Shown piece after piece: positions 22,468 to 30,264 of a stretch of DNA of 56,797 nucleotides. This DNA comes from Treponema sp. (lineage in GTDB: Bacteria > Spirochaetota > Spirochaetia > Treponematales > Treponemataceae), in assembly GCA_017464425.1 (NCBI GenBank), contig JAFUDX010000029.1, forward strand, positions 1 to 56,797. Reading direction: 5' to 3'. Each line of letters starts with the position of its first letter. Position 1 is the first letter of the stretch. Position numbers and translations under genes: made by a program. The notes beneath the pieces were generated by a model, which ran no database searches, had not been told where the DNA came from, and worked only from the letters and a program-made list of their open reading frames with translations.

Positions 22468-23490
22468 TTGGCACGAACACGACATTATAAAAAAATCGAA
22501 AAAAACGCAGTTGCCGCTTTTGTACACGGTCTGCAAAGTCTCACAAACGGAATCGGTCGCTTTTTTGTTAGGATTTTTAAAATCTGCGACTCAAAACTCA
22601 CGATTATGATTGTTCCGCACTCGCAGGGCAAAGTCATCAACTTCCGTACCAATGTTTTTGCGCTTGCGTTCGGCATTGTTTTAATAGTAGGAATTATTTC
22701 ATCTTTCATCTACTTTAAAAAGCAGGATTCGGGAATCCGTGAAGAACTTGCCCGCTCCATGAAGGAAAACCGCGAGCTTTTGGCAAGTTTTGATGAGCTT
22801 CGTGACGAAAACAACAATGTGCTTCAAACGGCAAAACGGTTCCGCTCATCGCTTTCACAAACGCTTTCTTTGCTCGGAATCAATCAGTCGTCATCAGTCG
22901 CAAAGGCTTCTGTTTCAGACAGCGACTTAAATTCACTTTTTGACACGCAGGACACGGTTTCTGGCTTCACCAAAGAAGCTTCTGACATGCGCCAGCTTTC
23001 TTCTTACTTGGAAAGCGCGATTCAGCCGATTGAGCAAATCGGAAAGATGCTCGAAAGCCAGGAAACGCTTTTTGCGGATATTCCGAACATCTGGCCGGTT
23101 CGTGGCGGCATCGGGCATGTTTCGCAGCCGTTCGGTCAGACAACGCACCCCATCACGGGCAACTGGTACATTCACAAGGGCTTGGACATTTCTACATGGC
23201 GAAGCGGCGACCCCATCTTGGCTACGGCAAACGGGCAGGTCGTTACGGTGGCATATGATTCAGGCTTCGGAAACTATGTCATCATCAAGCACAAGCACGG
23301 AATTTACACGCGCTACTGTCATATGGCTTCAACGCGCGTCAAAAAAGGGCAGTTCGTCTCTCAGCGTGATGTTATCGGCTACATCGGAAGCACGGGTATT
23401 TCCACTGGCCCGCACTTGCACTACGAAGTCCACATCGGTTCAGACGTCGTTGACCCTGCAAAATATGTGAACATCAAGGTGGCTAAATAA
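22468..23490 (+). CDS. M23 family murein peptidase
   Basis: 340 residues; the start is TTG at 22468, a few bases after GGGG. A cytoplasmic N-terminus is followed by one membrane helix (about residues 68-87, VFALAFGIVLIVGIISSFIY), a coiled coil (about 90-130), and a C-terminal LytM/M23 domain with zinc ligands in HKGLDIS (His236, Asp240) and HLHYEV (His316, His318). It should cut peptidoglycan stem cross-links in the periplasm. It is followed by bactofilin, a pairing that sets cell shape in Helicobacter and other bacteria. Confidence 0.9.
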   Translation: MARTRHYKKIEKNAVAAFVHGLQSLTNGIGRFFVRIFKICDSKLTIMIVPHSQGKVINFRTNVFALAFGIVLIVGIISSFIYFKKQDSGIREELARSMKENRELLASFDELRDENNNVLQTAKRFRSSLSQTLSLLGINQSSSVAKASVSDSDLNSLFDTQDTVSGFTKEASDMRQLSSYLESAIQPIEQIGKMLESQETLFADIPNIWPVRGGIGHVSQPFGQTTHPITGNWYIHKGLDISTWRSGDPILATANGQVVTVAYDSGFGNYVIIKHKHGIYTRYCHMASTRVKKGQFVSQRDVIGYIGSTGISTGPHLHYEVHIGSDVVDPAKYVNIKVAK

Positions 23491-23492
23491 TG

Positions 23493-23552
23493 CTGTCATT
23501 CCGAACTCGTTTCGGAATCTTAGATGCTGAAACATGTTCAGCATGACACTTG
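23493..23552. repeat. ATTCCGAA / TTCAGCATGAC dispersed palindromic repeat
   Basis: ATTCCGAACTCGTTTCGGAAT and TGCTGAACATGTTTCAGCA are adjacent hairpins. A related, partly diverged copy is at 6597-6646. It sits inside the M23-bactofilin operon and leaves the bactofilin gene without a strong Shine-Dalgarno. Confidence 0.6.
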
Positions 23553-23559
23553 GAAATTT

Positions 23560-23979
23560 ATGGCGATATTAACTGATAACATTTCAATCAAAACGATTAT
23601 CGGATTAGGCTCTGCAATTTCGGGCGATGTTCACGCCGATGGCTTCATTCGCATTGAAGGCGACATTGACGGCAATTTGGAATCTACCGGGCATATCGAC
23701 ATCGGCCATGAGTCACGAATCAACGGCAACATAACGGCAAAATCAGCGGTCGTTGGCGGAATTGTTTTGGGCGACATTTACGCCCCAGAAGGAATCAAAC
23801 TGCTTTCTTCCGCAGCGGTCATCGGCAATATCTCCACAAAACGGCTCGAAATCGAAGAAAATGTTATTTTCCATGGACATTGCATCGCTCTTAAAAATGA
23901 AGATGAATTTGCAAAAGCATCAGAAGAATTCTCCAATGCACTTACGATTCGTTCTCGTGTAGCGAGCAAGGCAATGTAA
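23560..23979 (+). CDS. Bactofilin
   Basis: 139 residues from ATG 23560 (MAILTDNISIKTIIG); the frame is open 36 nt upstream through repeat DNA, which I exclude. The beta-helix core shows the recurrent pattern G-D-I-x-G-N-L, I-x-G-x-I-x-A, GDIYAPEGIKL and IGNISTKRLEI. Bactofilins polymerise without nucleotide and scaffold cell-wall enzymes; the M23 peptidase before it is the likely client. Its stop overlaps the next start (TAATG). Confidence 0.88.
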   Translation: MAILTDNISIKTIIGLGSAISGDVHADGFIRIEGDIDGNLESTGHIDIGHESRINGNITAKSAVVGGIVLGDIYAPEGIKLLSSAAVIGNISTKRLEIEENVIFHGHCIALKNEDEFAKASEEFSNALTIRSRVASKAM

Positions 23980-24530
23980 TGGCTGAGCTTTCTTCGATAA
24001 ACGCGGTGGCGAATCAGATTAATTCATCTTCGCTGTATTTTGCTGCGGCACAGTCGGCTTCGGCGCAACTTGCAGGGCAGGCAAAAAAGGCGGAAAAAAA
24101 AGAAAAATCGGCTTTTGCATCACGGCTGAGCGAGCATCAGGAAAAGGCACAGTTGCTTTCGGAAGGGCTTCCCGTAGAAATCGCGGGCATGACTCAGGAC
24201 GAAGCGATTGTTTTTTTGAAAGATGCAGTTGACATTGCGGGCGATGAGCTAAAACAGCATCAGAATCTTGAGGCAATGGAAAGCTATCGCAAAAAAGTGA
24301 GCCAATTTATGAAATATATTGTGAAAATCAATTATAATTTCATAACGACTCGCGAACAAAAAAAATTGCGGAGCGGACGGGTCATAAAACCGATGTATCA
24401 GATTCAAATCATCGACCAAAAATTGAATCAACTTGCAGCCGAAATGATGATTCTGCACGGCGCGAATTTGAATCTGCTCGCAAAACTTGAAGAAATTAAC
24501 GGGATGATAGTGGATTTACTTGCGGAGTAA
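23979..24530 (+). CDS. YaaR/DUF327 family protein
   Basis: 183 residues, translationally coupled to bactofilin. The family's helical features are KSAFASRLSEHQEKAQ, YRKKVSQFMKYIVKINY and the C-terminal ILHGANLNLLAKLEEINGMI. YaaR is uncharacterised but travels with holB, yaaT and the dnaX-recR region in Bacillus. The next gene here is the YaaT homologue, so the grouping is conserved. Confidence 0.8.
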   Translation: MAELSSINAVANQINSSSLYFAAAQSASAQLAGQAKKAEKKEKSAFASRLSEHQEKAQLLSEGLPVEIAGMTQDEAIVFLKDAVDIAGDELKQHQNLEAMESYRKKVSQFMKYIVKINYNFITTREQKKLRSGRVIKPMYQIQIIDQKLNQLAAEMMILHGANLNLLAKLEEINGMIVDLLAE

Positions 24531-24533
24531 AAA

Positions 24534-25469
24534 ATGAGTGATATTTTTGAACAGGACATAGAAGAAAGCGAAGAGGACATCGCTAAACTCGAAGACGCGG
24601 ATTTTAAGGCATATGAATCCGAAGCGAACGAGCATTTTGTCTACCCCAAGATTTTGTACCTGACGCGGCTTGAATATTCAAGCGAAGGCGTATATGTGAC
24701 CGTTCCTGAAAAATTCGATGAATTAAAAGGCGGCGAGCATGTGATTATCCAGACGCGCTACGGCAAGGACATGGCTCTTGTGTTGGGGCGCACAAAGCAT
24801 CCCATCGGATTAAAGCCAAGCGATATTGTAAAAGTTAAGCGCAAGGCGAACGATGACGATTTAACGAGATTCCAAGAATTAAAAGACAAGGAAGATGACG
24901 CGTTCAAAATTTTTAAGGAGAAAGTAATTGAGCACGGCCTGGACATGAAGCTTGTTGCGGTTCACTTTTTGCTTGAAGAATCGAAGGCACTTTTCTTCTT
25001 TTCAAGCGATAACCGCGTTGATTTCCGCGAGCTGGTCAAAGATTTGGTCAGCGTGTTCAAGATGCGCATCGAATTGCGACAGATTGGCGTGCGAGACGAA
25101 AGTCGAATCACGGGCGGGCTTGGCGTGTGCGGTCGTCCGTATTGTTGCCACGCTATCCGCGACAAACTGCCTCCTGTTTCAATCAAAATGGCAAAGGAGC
25201 AGAATCTTTCGCTCAATTCCACCAAAATTTCTGGTCAGTGCGGCAGACTGTTATGCTGCTTGAGCTACGAATACAATTGGTATGCCGAAGCACGCAGAAA
25301 ATTGCCGAGCGAAGGCTTGCATCTCCGCTATGATGGCTCAGATTTTAGAATCACCGATGTGAATCCAATCAAACAAATCGTGCGAATGTTGAGCGATGAC
25401 GGCAGATTGCTTGAGATTCCTGCCAGCAGATTCGTAAAAGAAAGCGGAAAATGGACGATAAAAAGCTAG
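24534..25469 (+). CDS. PSP1-domain protein (YaaT/RicT-like)
   Basis: 311 residues, GGAG upstream. The PSP1 domain includes KEKVIEHGLDMKLVAVHFLL, FRELVKDLVSVFKMRIELRQ, GGLGVCGRPYCCH and GQCGRLLCCLSYE. In Bacillus, RicT (YaaT) joins RicA and RicF in a complex holding [4Fe-4S] clusters through these cysteines and promotes RNase Y processing. Partners are not in the window. An acidic N-terminal extension (about 30 residues) is a local feature. It converges with the methyltransferase gene, overlapping by 4 bp. Confidence 0.88.
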   Translation: MSDIFEQDIEESEEDIAKLEDADFKAYESEANEHFVYPKILYLTRLEYSSEGVYVTVPEKFDELKGGEHVIIQTRYGKDMALVLGRTKHPIGLKPSDIVKVKRKANDDDLTRFQELKDKEDDAFKIFKEKVIEHGLDMKLVAVHFLLEESKALFFFSSDNRVDFRELVKDLVSVFKMRIELRQIGVRDESRITGGLGVCGRPYCCHAIRDKLPPVSIKMAKEQNLSLNSTKISGQCGRLLCCLSYEYNWYAEARRKLPSEGLHLRYDGSDFRITDVNPIKQIVRMLSDDGRLLEIPASRFVKESGKWTIKS

Positions 25470-26197
25470 GAAATCACTACTACCAACTCATCGGAATCTT
25501 TGGTGAAGGCTTCATGCTTTAAATCGCCATAAAAGTCAAACTTTGAAAAGCCGACTTCTTTTGCGTATTGCTCGATTTTATCTTTGGTGAGCGGCATGAT
25601 TTGGACATCGCGCGTAACAATCAGACGCTTGCCGTTGCCTGTTTCCAACTCCTGATACATGTATTTTTTGCCATCTGAATCGGTCTGGATTTTTGAGAAC
25701 AAACGCACACGAATGCTTTCTTTGTCAGGAAGGTTTGCCACTGGCTCAGCAGTAAATTTCTCGAAATTTGGCAGACGAAGAATAATTTTGCCCTCTGGAG
25801 CGAGCAATTGCTTGCAATCGTAAAACAATTTTGCCATTAATGTGGAATCATGCGTAAAAATAATGCGACTGTTTGGAATTGAAATGATATTATAAAATCC
25901 TTTGCCCAAAAACCTGCACATTTCAAGGCTCGACATCTGAAAAAAACGCAGTGCCATGAGCTGGGTACGCCGTTTGCGATTGGCAGATTCCAAAAGCGGC
26001 ATGACCGTCTCTAGCCCCGTAACATCAGCACCTTCTTTAGAAAGATAATGCTCGAATGTGCCTGTACCACACCCGATAGAAAGATATTTGACAGGAGTTT
26101 CAAAGCAAGCCGCTTCTTGTGCATAAAACTTTTTTAATTCATCGCCAGCCGGGAAAAGCTCATCGTAGTACTCGGCGATGTTTTCAAGTAATTCCAT
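25466..26197 (-). CDS. SAM-dependent methyltransferase
   Basis: 243 residues. Class I Rossmann methyltransferase with motif I YLSIGCGTGTFEHYL (residues 39-53) and a following acidic residue in DVTGLETVMPLL; KIILRLPNF is motif-IV/V-like. Substrate unknown. No Shine-Dalgarno: TTGCTT, 17 bp, TATCAT ends exactly 6 nt before ATG 26197. The C-terminal coding end overlaps the PSP1 gene by 4 bp. Confidence 0.8.
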   Translation of the reverse strand: MELLENIAEYYDELFPAGDELKKFYAQEAACFETPVKYLSIGCGTGTFEHYLSKEGADVTGLETVMPLLESANRKRRTQLMALRFFQMSSLEMCRFLGKGFYNIISIPNSRIIFTHDSTLMAKLFYDCKQLLAPEGKIILRLPNFEKFTAEPVANLPDKESIRVRLFSKIQTDSDGKKYMYQELETGNGKRLIVTRDVQIMPLTKDKIEQYAKEVGFSKFDFYGDLKHEAFTKDSDELVVVIS

Positions 26198-26232
26198 ATT
26201 TTAATGATAAGGGTGAATTCCGCAAAAAGCAA
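26198..26232 (-). promoter_or_regulatory. Leaderless-type promoter of the methyltransferase
   Basis: Minus strand: TTGCTT, 17-bp spacer, TATCAT, six bases (taaaat), ATG. Confidence 0.55.
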
Positions 26233-26287
26233 GCGACTAAAGAATAAAAATCAAACAGAATCAAAAAATTTCAAAATTTCTTTTAAA

Positions 26288-26345
26288 GTTCTATTGGCAT
26301 TACATCAAAGGTGCTGTATATTCATAGTTGTAAGGTGATTAGAAC
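26288..26345 (+). promoter_or_regulatory. Promoter with the same inverted operator pair as the sirtuin
   Basis: TTGGCA (26294-26299), 17 bp, TATATT (26317-26322). The left arm GTTCTATTGGCATTACAT (26288-26305) and right arm TTGTAAGGTGATTAGAAC (26328-26345) match the sirtuin arms at 10212-10268 in sequence, orientation and 21-22 bp spacing; each includes the -35 in one arm. Confidence 0.6.
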
Positions 26346-26349
26346 AATC

Positions 26350-26450
26350 GCGTTAGGGATTGTAGGGGCGCGAAGCGTTGCCGTAGGCAATGAAGCGATA
26401 GCGGAACCCCGAAAAGCCCGACCCGCCGTAGGCGGGTAACGCCCAAAAAA
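26350..26450. repeat. Dispersed repeat R1, copy 1
   Basis: Blocks GGGATTGTAGGGGCGCGAAG, GCGATAGCGGAAC, AGCCCGACC and AACGCCCAA recur in the same order at 35537-35650. It lies in the leader of the NAD(P)-binding gene, after its promoter. Confidence 0.6.
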
Positions 26451-26481
26451 TTGGCGATAAATACGCCACAAGGAGTTTTTT

Positions 26482-27111
26482 ATGAAAGTAGCAGTTGTTT
26501 GCTCAAACGGAAAGGTCGGAAAATTGGTTGTCGCGGAAGCACAGGCGGCAGGTCTTGAAGTGACGGGATTTGCCCGCGGCGAAAACAAGAGCGGGGCGAA
26601 AAACTTTGTGCAGAAAGATTTGTTCGCGCTCACAAAAGATGACCTCGCGGGATTTGATGTGGTGGTTGATGCGTTCGGTGCGTGGGCTGAGCCTGACTTG
26701 CCGAATCACTCAAAGTCGCTCGCCCACTTGTGCGACCTGCTTTCAGGCACAAAAACGCGGCTCATCGTGGTCGGAGGTGCGGGAAGTTTGTATGTGAACA
26801 AGGAGCATACGGCTCAAGTGATGGACGGTGAGGGCTTCCCCGATGCGTTCAAGCCGCTCGCCGCCGCACAGGGAAAGGCTCTCGCAGAACTCCGGCAGCG
26901 CGATGATGTGCAGTGGACTTTCATCAGCCCGGCGGGTGACTTTCAGGAAGACGCTCCCAAAACAGGAAAATGGATTTGGGGCGGCGAAGAACTCACGCTC
27001 AACAGCAAGGGCGAGAGCATCATCAGCTACGCGGACTATGCGACGGCGTTGGTTGAGGAAATTGTGAAAGGCAAGCATATTAAGGAACGAATCTCGCTGG
27101 TAAGAGCGTAA
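26482..27111 (+). CDS. NAD(P)-binding oxidoreductase (NmrA/SDR-like)
   Basis: 209 residues with AAGGAG upstream. Starts MKVAVVCSNGKVGKLVVAEA, an atypical-SDR dinucleotide loop (G-x2-G form), followed by DVVVDAFGAW, LIVVGGAGSLYV and WTFISPAGDF, as in YwnB/flavin-reductase-like proteins. Substrate unknown. It is monocistronic, with a terminator at 27119-27156. Its promoter region shares an operator with the sirtuin gene. Confidence 0.8.
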   Translation: MKVAVVCSNGKVGKLVVAEAQAAGLEVTGFARGENKSGAKNFVQKDLFALTKDDLAGFDVVVDAFGAWAEPDLPNHSKSLAHLCDLLSGTKTRLIVVGGAGSLYVNKEHTAQVMDGEGFPDAFKPLAAAQGKALAELRQRDDVQWTFISPAGDFQEDAPKTGKWIWGGEELTLNSKGESIISYADYATALVEEIVKGKHIKERISLVRA

Positions 27112-27118
27112 ATACATT

Positions 27119-27156
27119 GTCACACGGAATAAAATTGTTCCGTGTGATTTTTTTGT
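27119..27156 (+). terminator. Rho-independent terminator
   Basis: GTCACACGGAA (27119-27129) pairs with TTCCGTGTGAT (27138-27148), followed by seven T residues. Confidence 0.75.
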
Positions 27157-27175
27157 ACATTCCCTTCTTTCCGCC

Positions 27176-27237
27176 TTGACTTCGCCGTTCGGCTCAATTA
27201 TACTGAATTCTGAGAAATAAAGCCGTTCGGCTCAATT
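27176..27237 (+). promoter_or_regulatory. hipB promoter and operators
   Basis: TTGACT (27176-27181), 17 bp, TATACT (27199-27204). The 16-bp sequence GCCGTTCGGCTCAATT occurs twice as a direct repeat, inside the spacer (27184-27199) and after the start site (27222-27237), each containing the palindrome GCCGttcGGC. This is the form expected for HipB autoregulation. Confidence 0.7.
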
Positions 27238-27248
27238 TTGGAGGCGAC

Positions 27249-27464
27249 ATGCTCATCACGGATTCAGTTTCATTCGGAAAAGCCTTGCGAACTCGCCGAA
27301 AAGAACTTGGTTACACGCAGGGCTACCTCGCCCAATTCACGGGTTTTAGCGTGAGTTTCATTTCAGACCTCGAAAACGGAAAGCCAACCGCTGAACTGGG
27401 AAAAGCCTTGCAAATTGCGAACATTTTGGCTTTGGATTGCAGTCTTTGTGTTCGGGGAGAATGA
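27249..27464 (+). CDS. hipB: HipB-like XRE antitoxin/regulator
   Basis: 71 residues, GGAGG before ATG. One XRE helix-turn-helix: KALRTRRKELGYTQGYLAQF then FSVSFISDLENGKPTAELGK. Its last codons overlap the start of the hipA remnant (ATGA). HipB normally represses the operon and neutralises HipA kinase; with hipA broken it may survive only as an autorepressor. Confidence 0.82.
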   Translation: MLITDSVSFGKALRTRRKELGYTQGYLAQFTGFSVSFISDLENGKPTAELGKALQIANILALDCSLCVRGE

Positions 27465-28431
27465 GCGTGGATGTAAGTGTTTTTATCGAACTACAAGGAA
27501 GCCGCGTTCTCGTCGGGAAGATTGTCGGCAACAGCGATACGGCACAATTTTCGTATTCGCAGGAGTATCTTGCTGATAAAACGCATCGGGCAATTTCGCT
27601 CAGTCTGCCTTTGCAAGAAGAATCTTTTTACGCTGAACAAACGAAATGTTTTTTTGAAGGTCTGCTTCCCGAAGGATTCAGCCGCCGAGTACACACATCG
27701 TAAAGCAAAGCCATGTCCGCCTTGAAGGAATTGTCGTAAATGAACGGCTTTGCCTTTTAACAGCAGAATTGCTTGGAATTTCTGTTCCTGAAAGCTCGAT
27801 TTTGCATTTTAGCGACCTTTCTTCTGATGAATTTTTGTTTGCAACGAAACGCTACGACCGAATTTTTGGCGAAAAACCGAAAACTCTTTGCGGTCATGCC
27901 GTGCCGTGCCGCTTGCATCAAGAAGATTTTTGTCAGGCTCTGGGGATTCCCGCCGCAAAAAAATATGAATCCGACGGCGATTTTCATTTAAAAAGAATGT
28001 TCGCCCTTTTGCGCGCCTATTCCGCCGACCCGATTTCCGACCAACTCAAATTGTGGGATATGCTCATCTTCAACTATCTTATTGGAAATACCGACGCGCA
28101 CATAAAAAATTTCTCGCTTTTGTACAGTTCAGACATGAAATCCATTCGGCTTGCGCCCGCCTACGACCTTCTAAGCACAATCATTTATAAAAGCAGCACT
28201 CGTGACATGGCTTTTTCGCTCAGCGGTGAACGGAATATTTCTCATATTACACGAGATTCATTCCGAGCGACGGCAAAAGAAGCGGGCTTGGGCGAAAAAC
28301 TTGCGATGTCACATTTTGACGACATAAAAAATCGATTTTCGGGAGCGTTAAAACAAGCGACAGAAATTCTGTGCGAACAAGGAATCACACAAGCAAAAAA
28401 CATATCCGCACAGATTTTGAATGCAAAATAA
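27461..28431 (+). pseudogene. hipA: hipA kinase, internally deleted and frameshifted
   Basis: ATG 27461 encodes the N-terminal HipA subdomain (MSVDVSVFIELQGSRVLVGK to LLPEGFSRR) and stops at TAA 27701. The C-terminal domain resumes in another frame at about 27688 (STHIVKQSHVRLEGIVVNE) and runs to 28431 with the kinase residues in GNTDAHIKNFSLL and APAYDLLS. Compared with intact HipA, about 100 residues are missing, including the Gly-rich nucleotide loop. A deletion with frameshift at about 27687-27695 explains this. A separately translated C-terminal part would lack the ATP loop, so kinase activity is unlikely. Confidence 0.8.
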
Positions 28432-28439
28432 TTTTTCCC

Positions 28440-28505
28440 AATTTGCGATTCATTCTCATATTGACATTTTTCTCGTTATCGTTTAATTTGGGATTCGTTC
28501 TCAAT
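28440..28505 (+). promoter_or_regulatory. Zinc-operon promoter bracketed by repeated operator site
   Basis: TTGACA (28461-28466), 17 bp, TAATTT (28484-28489). The sites AATTTGcGATTCaTTCTCA (28440-28458) and AATTTGgGATTCgTTCTCA (28485-28503) are direct repeats 45 bp apart, one just before the -35 and one over the -10/start. Given the downstream genes, a Zur-type or other metal-responsive repressor is the likely ligand; the sequence is not a textbook Zur box. Confidence 0.6.
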
Positions 28506-28526
28506 TTGGAACGGTGGTGAAGTCGC

Positions 28527-28832
28527 ATGAATCTTCTTGCAAAACAACAGAATCGAACTTTTTCGCTTGGCGTGGCTTTCGTGCTTTTGGCGAGCCTGTG
28601 CCTTTCTGTCTTTTTTGCGCATGCAGAATTCGACCACGATTGCACCGGCGAGGATTGTCCAATTTGCGCGGTCATTCAGATTGCGCGAACGAATTTGCAG
28701 AATCTTGATTCCGTGCCGAATCTCGCCGTCCAAAACGAGCATATTTCGTTTGTCGCGCTGTCATTTTTTGTGGCTAGTGCGATTCTCATCTTAAAAACTC
28801 CCGTCTCAGAAAAAATCAAATTAAATAACTGA
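28527..28832 (+). CDS. Small membrane protein with HDCxGEDCPIC motif
   Basis: 101 residues. Two hydrophobic segments (about residues 14-32 and 74-92) enclose a short extracytoplasmic loop carrying FDHDCTGEDCPICAVIQ. The H-x-C-x4-C-x2-C cluster could bind a metal ion. First gene of the zinc locus, directly after the operator-flanked promoter. Similar short proteins are found beside metal-uptake genes in anaerobes (recollection). Function not established. Confidence 0.6.
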   Translation: MNLLAKQQNRTFSLGVAFVLLASLCLSVFFAHAEFDHDCTGEDCPICAVIQIARTNLQNLDSVPNLAVQNEHISFVALSFFVASAILILKTPVSEKIKLNN

Positions 28833-28857
28833 GTATTTCCCGATTTTATCAGAAAAT

Positions 28858-28955
28858 GCTGCGCCCGCTATGGAGCACCACGCGAAGCGTGTTCTGGAGC
28901 GACCGAAAGGGAGCGGAAGAATGAGCGTGAGCGAAGTGCGAAACAGCGGTTGCCA
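28858..28955. repeat. GC-rich palindromic stretch within the zinc operon
   Basis: Contains CACGCGAAGCGTG and CCGAAAGGGAGCGG-type hairpins and GAGCGTGAGCGAAGTGCG. It resembles other dispersed repeats of this genome (R1 type) in style, but I do not see an exact second copy. No gene. Confidence 0.4.
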
Positions 28956-28988
28956 GTTGATTGCGCTAAAAATAAAAAGGAAATACTT

Positions 28989-30131
28989 ATGAAAAAATCT
29001 CAGAAAAAGCCGGTCGTGCTGATTACGGGCTATCTTGGCTCGGGAAAGACGACGCTTTTGAACAATCTTTTGAAACAGGAAACGCGCCGCGTCGCGCTCA
29101 TCGTGAACGACATGGGCTCAATCAATGTGGACGCGGAAATTTTGAAAAAAGAGGGCGCGAATGTGGCGGAATGCCCGATGTATGAACTCCAGAACGGCTG
29201 CATTTGCTGTACGCTCCGCGACGAATTCATTCAGCAACTCGAAAAAATCTCCGAAATCGAGTCGGTTGAAGTGGTTTTCGTGGAGGCTTCGGGGATTTCC
29301 GACCCGGGCGCGGTTTCGGCGAGTTTCTTGGCGTACGAGGACGAAAATCCCGACACGAATGTGCAGCTCACTTCGGTTGTCACTGTGGTCGATGCCGACA
29401 GGATTTACCGAGAATTTTTGAGCGACCTTAAAAAACGCAAAGAAGACGACAAGGTTGACGAGAACAATCTGAGCGAAGAGGAAATTTCGACGCTCATCGT
29501 TGACCAGATTGAATTCTGCAATTTCATCGTCTTGAACAAGTGCGATTTGCTCAGTGACGCGCAGCTTTCGGAAGTCGAGGACATCGTGCGCCAGTTCCAG
29601 CCGAAAGCGCCGATTTTCCACAGCGTGAACGGCTCAATCGCGCTCGAAAAAATCATGACGAGCGAGCCGTTCGACTTCGAGCAGATTGACTCGTCTTCGG
29701 CGATTCAGAAGGCAATCAATTCGCTGAACGGAACGAAAGGCTGCACCGACGAGTACGGAATCACTTCGTTTGTCTACGAGGAAAAACGCCCGTTCAACCG
29801 CGAGCGATTCACCGACTTCGTGAACAATCACTATCCCAATTCACTCATTCGCGCGAAAGGCTACATTTGGTTCAGCGATGCAGACCAAGATGTGCAGTTG
29901 TTCGAGCAGGCGGGGCGCAATTCTTCGGTCATGGAAGTGTCGTACTGGGTTGACGCGCTCGTGGACGAGCAGAAAAACGAAATCCTCGCGAGCAATCCCG
30001 ACATGAAGGAAAACTGGGACGAGGAATTCGGCGACAGGGAAAATCAAATCGTCTTCATCGGAAAAGGCTACGACCAAGCGGAAATCAAATCCGCGCTCGA
30101 AAAGTGCCTCGATGAAAAGGCGATTGCGTAA
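28989..30131 (+). CDS. CobW/P47K-family GTPase (zinc metallochaperone type)
   Basis: 380 residues from ATG 28989, with AAGGA upstream. G1 loop GYLGSGKTT (residues 14-22), the metal motif C71-I-C73-C74 in NGCICCT, and the base-specificity motif VLNKCD are intact; a CobW C-terminal domain follows (about 255-375, ITSFVYEEKRPFNRERF to IVFIGKGYD). COG0523 proteins of this type deliver zinc to client metalloproteins when zinc is scarce. Its position beside a ZnuA-type protein and a CHCH-repeat protein supports zinc. Confidence 0.9.
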   Translation: MKKSQKKPVVLITGYLGSGKTTLLNNLLKQETRRVALIVNDMGSINVDAEILKKEGANVAECPMYELQNGCICCTLRDEFIQQLEKISEIESVEVVFVEASGISDPGAVSASFLAYEDENPDTNVQLTSVVTVVDADRIYREFLSDLKKRKEDDKVDENNLSEEEISTLIVDQIEFCNFIVLNKCDLLSDAQLSEVEDIVRQFQPKAPIFHSVNGSIALEKIMTSEPFDFEQIDSSSAIQKAINSLNGTKGCTDEYGITSFVYEEKRPFNRERFTDFVNNHYPNSLIRAKGYIWFSDADQDVQLFEQAGRNSSVMEVSYWVDALVDEQKNEILASNPDMKENWDEEFGDRENQIVFIGKGYDQAEIKSALEKCLDEKAIA

Positions 30132-30159
30132 AAATTGAAAAATGAAAATTGAAAGGTGA

Positions 30160-30245
30160 AAATGGGGAGGGGAAAGCCTTCCCCTACGCGCCCACTTCGT
30201 TGGTCGCTACCCCTTCACCTAGGGGCTTCGCCCCTAAAACCCCAT
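30160..30245. repeat. Dispersed repeat R2, copy 2
   Basis: GGGGAGGGGAAAG, CTTCCCCTACGC, CTACCCCTTC and AGGGGCTTCGCCCCTAAAA, matching the block order of 6361-6458. It lies between CobW and the CHCH-repeat gene and follows an AT-rich GAAAATTGAAAG string. No gene. Confidence 0.55.
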
Positions 30246-30264
30246 AACAGTACAGGAGGCAATT

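Noticed and set aside
27461..28431. Split hipA as a HipBST tripartite system
   Set aside because: In HipBST the kinase part (HipT) keeps the Gly-rich loop. Here that loop and about 100 residues are missing and the second part has no start signal, so deletion is the better reading.
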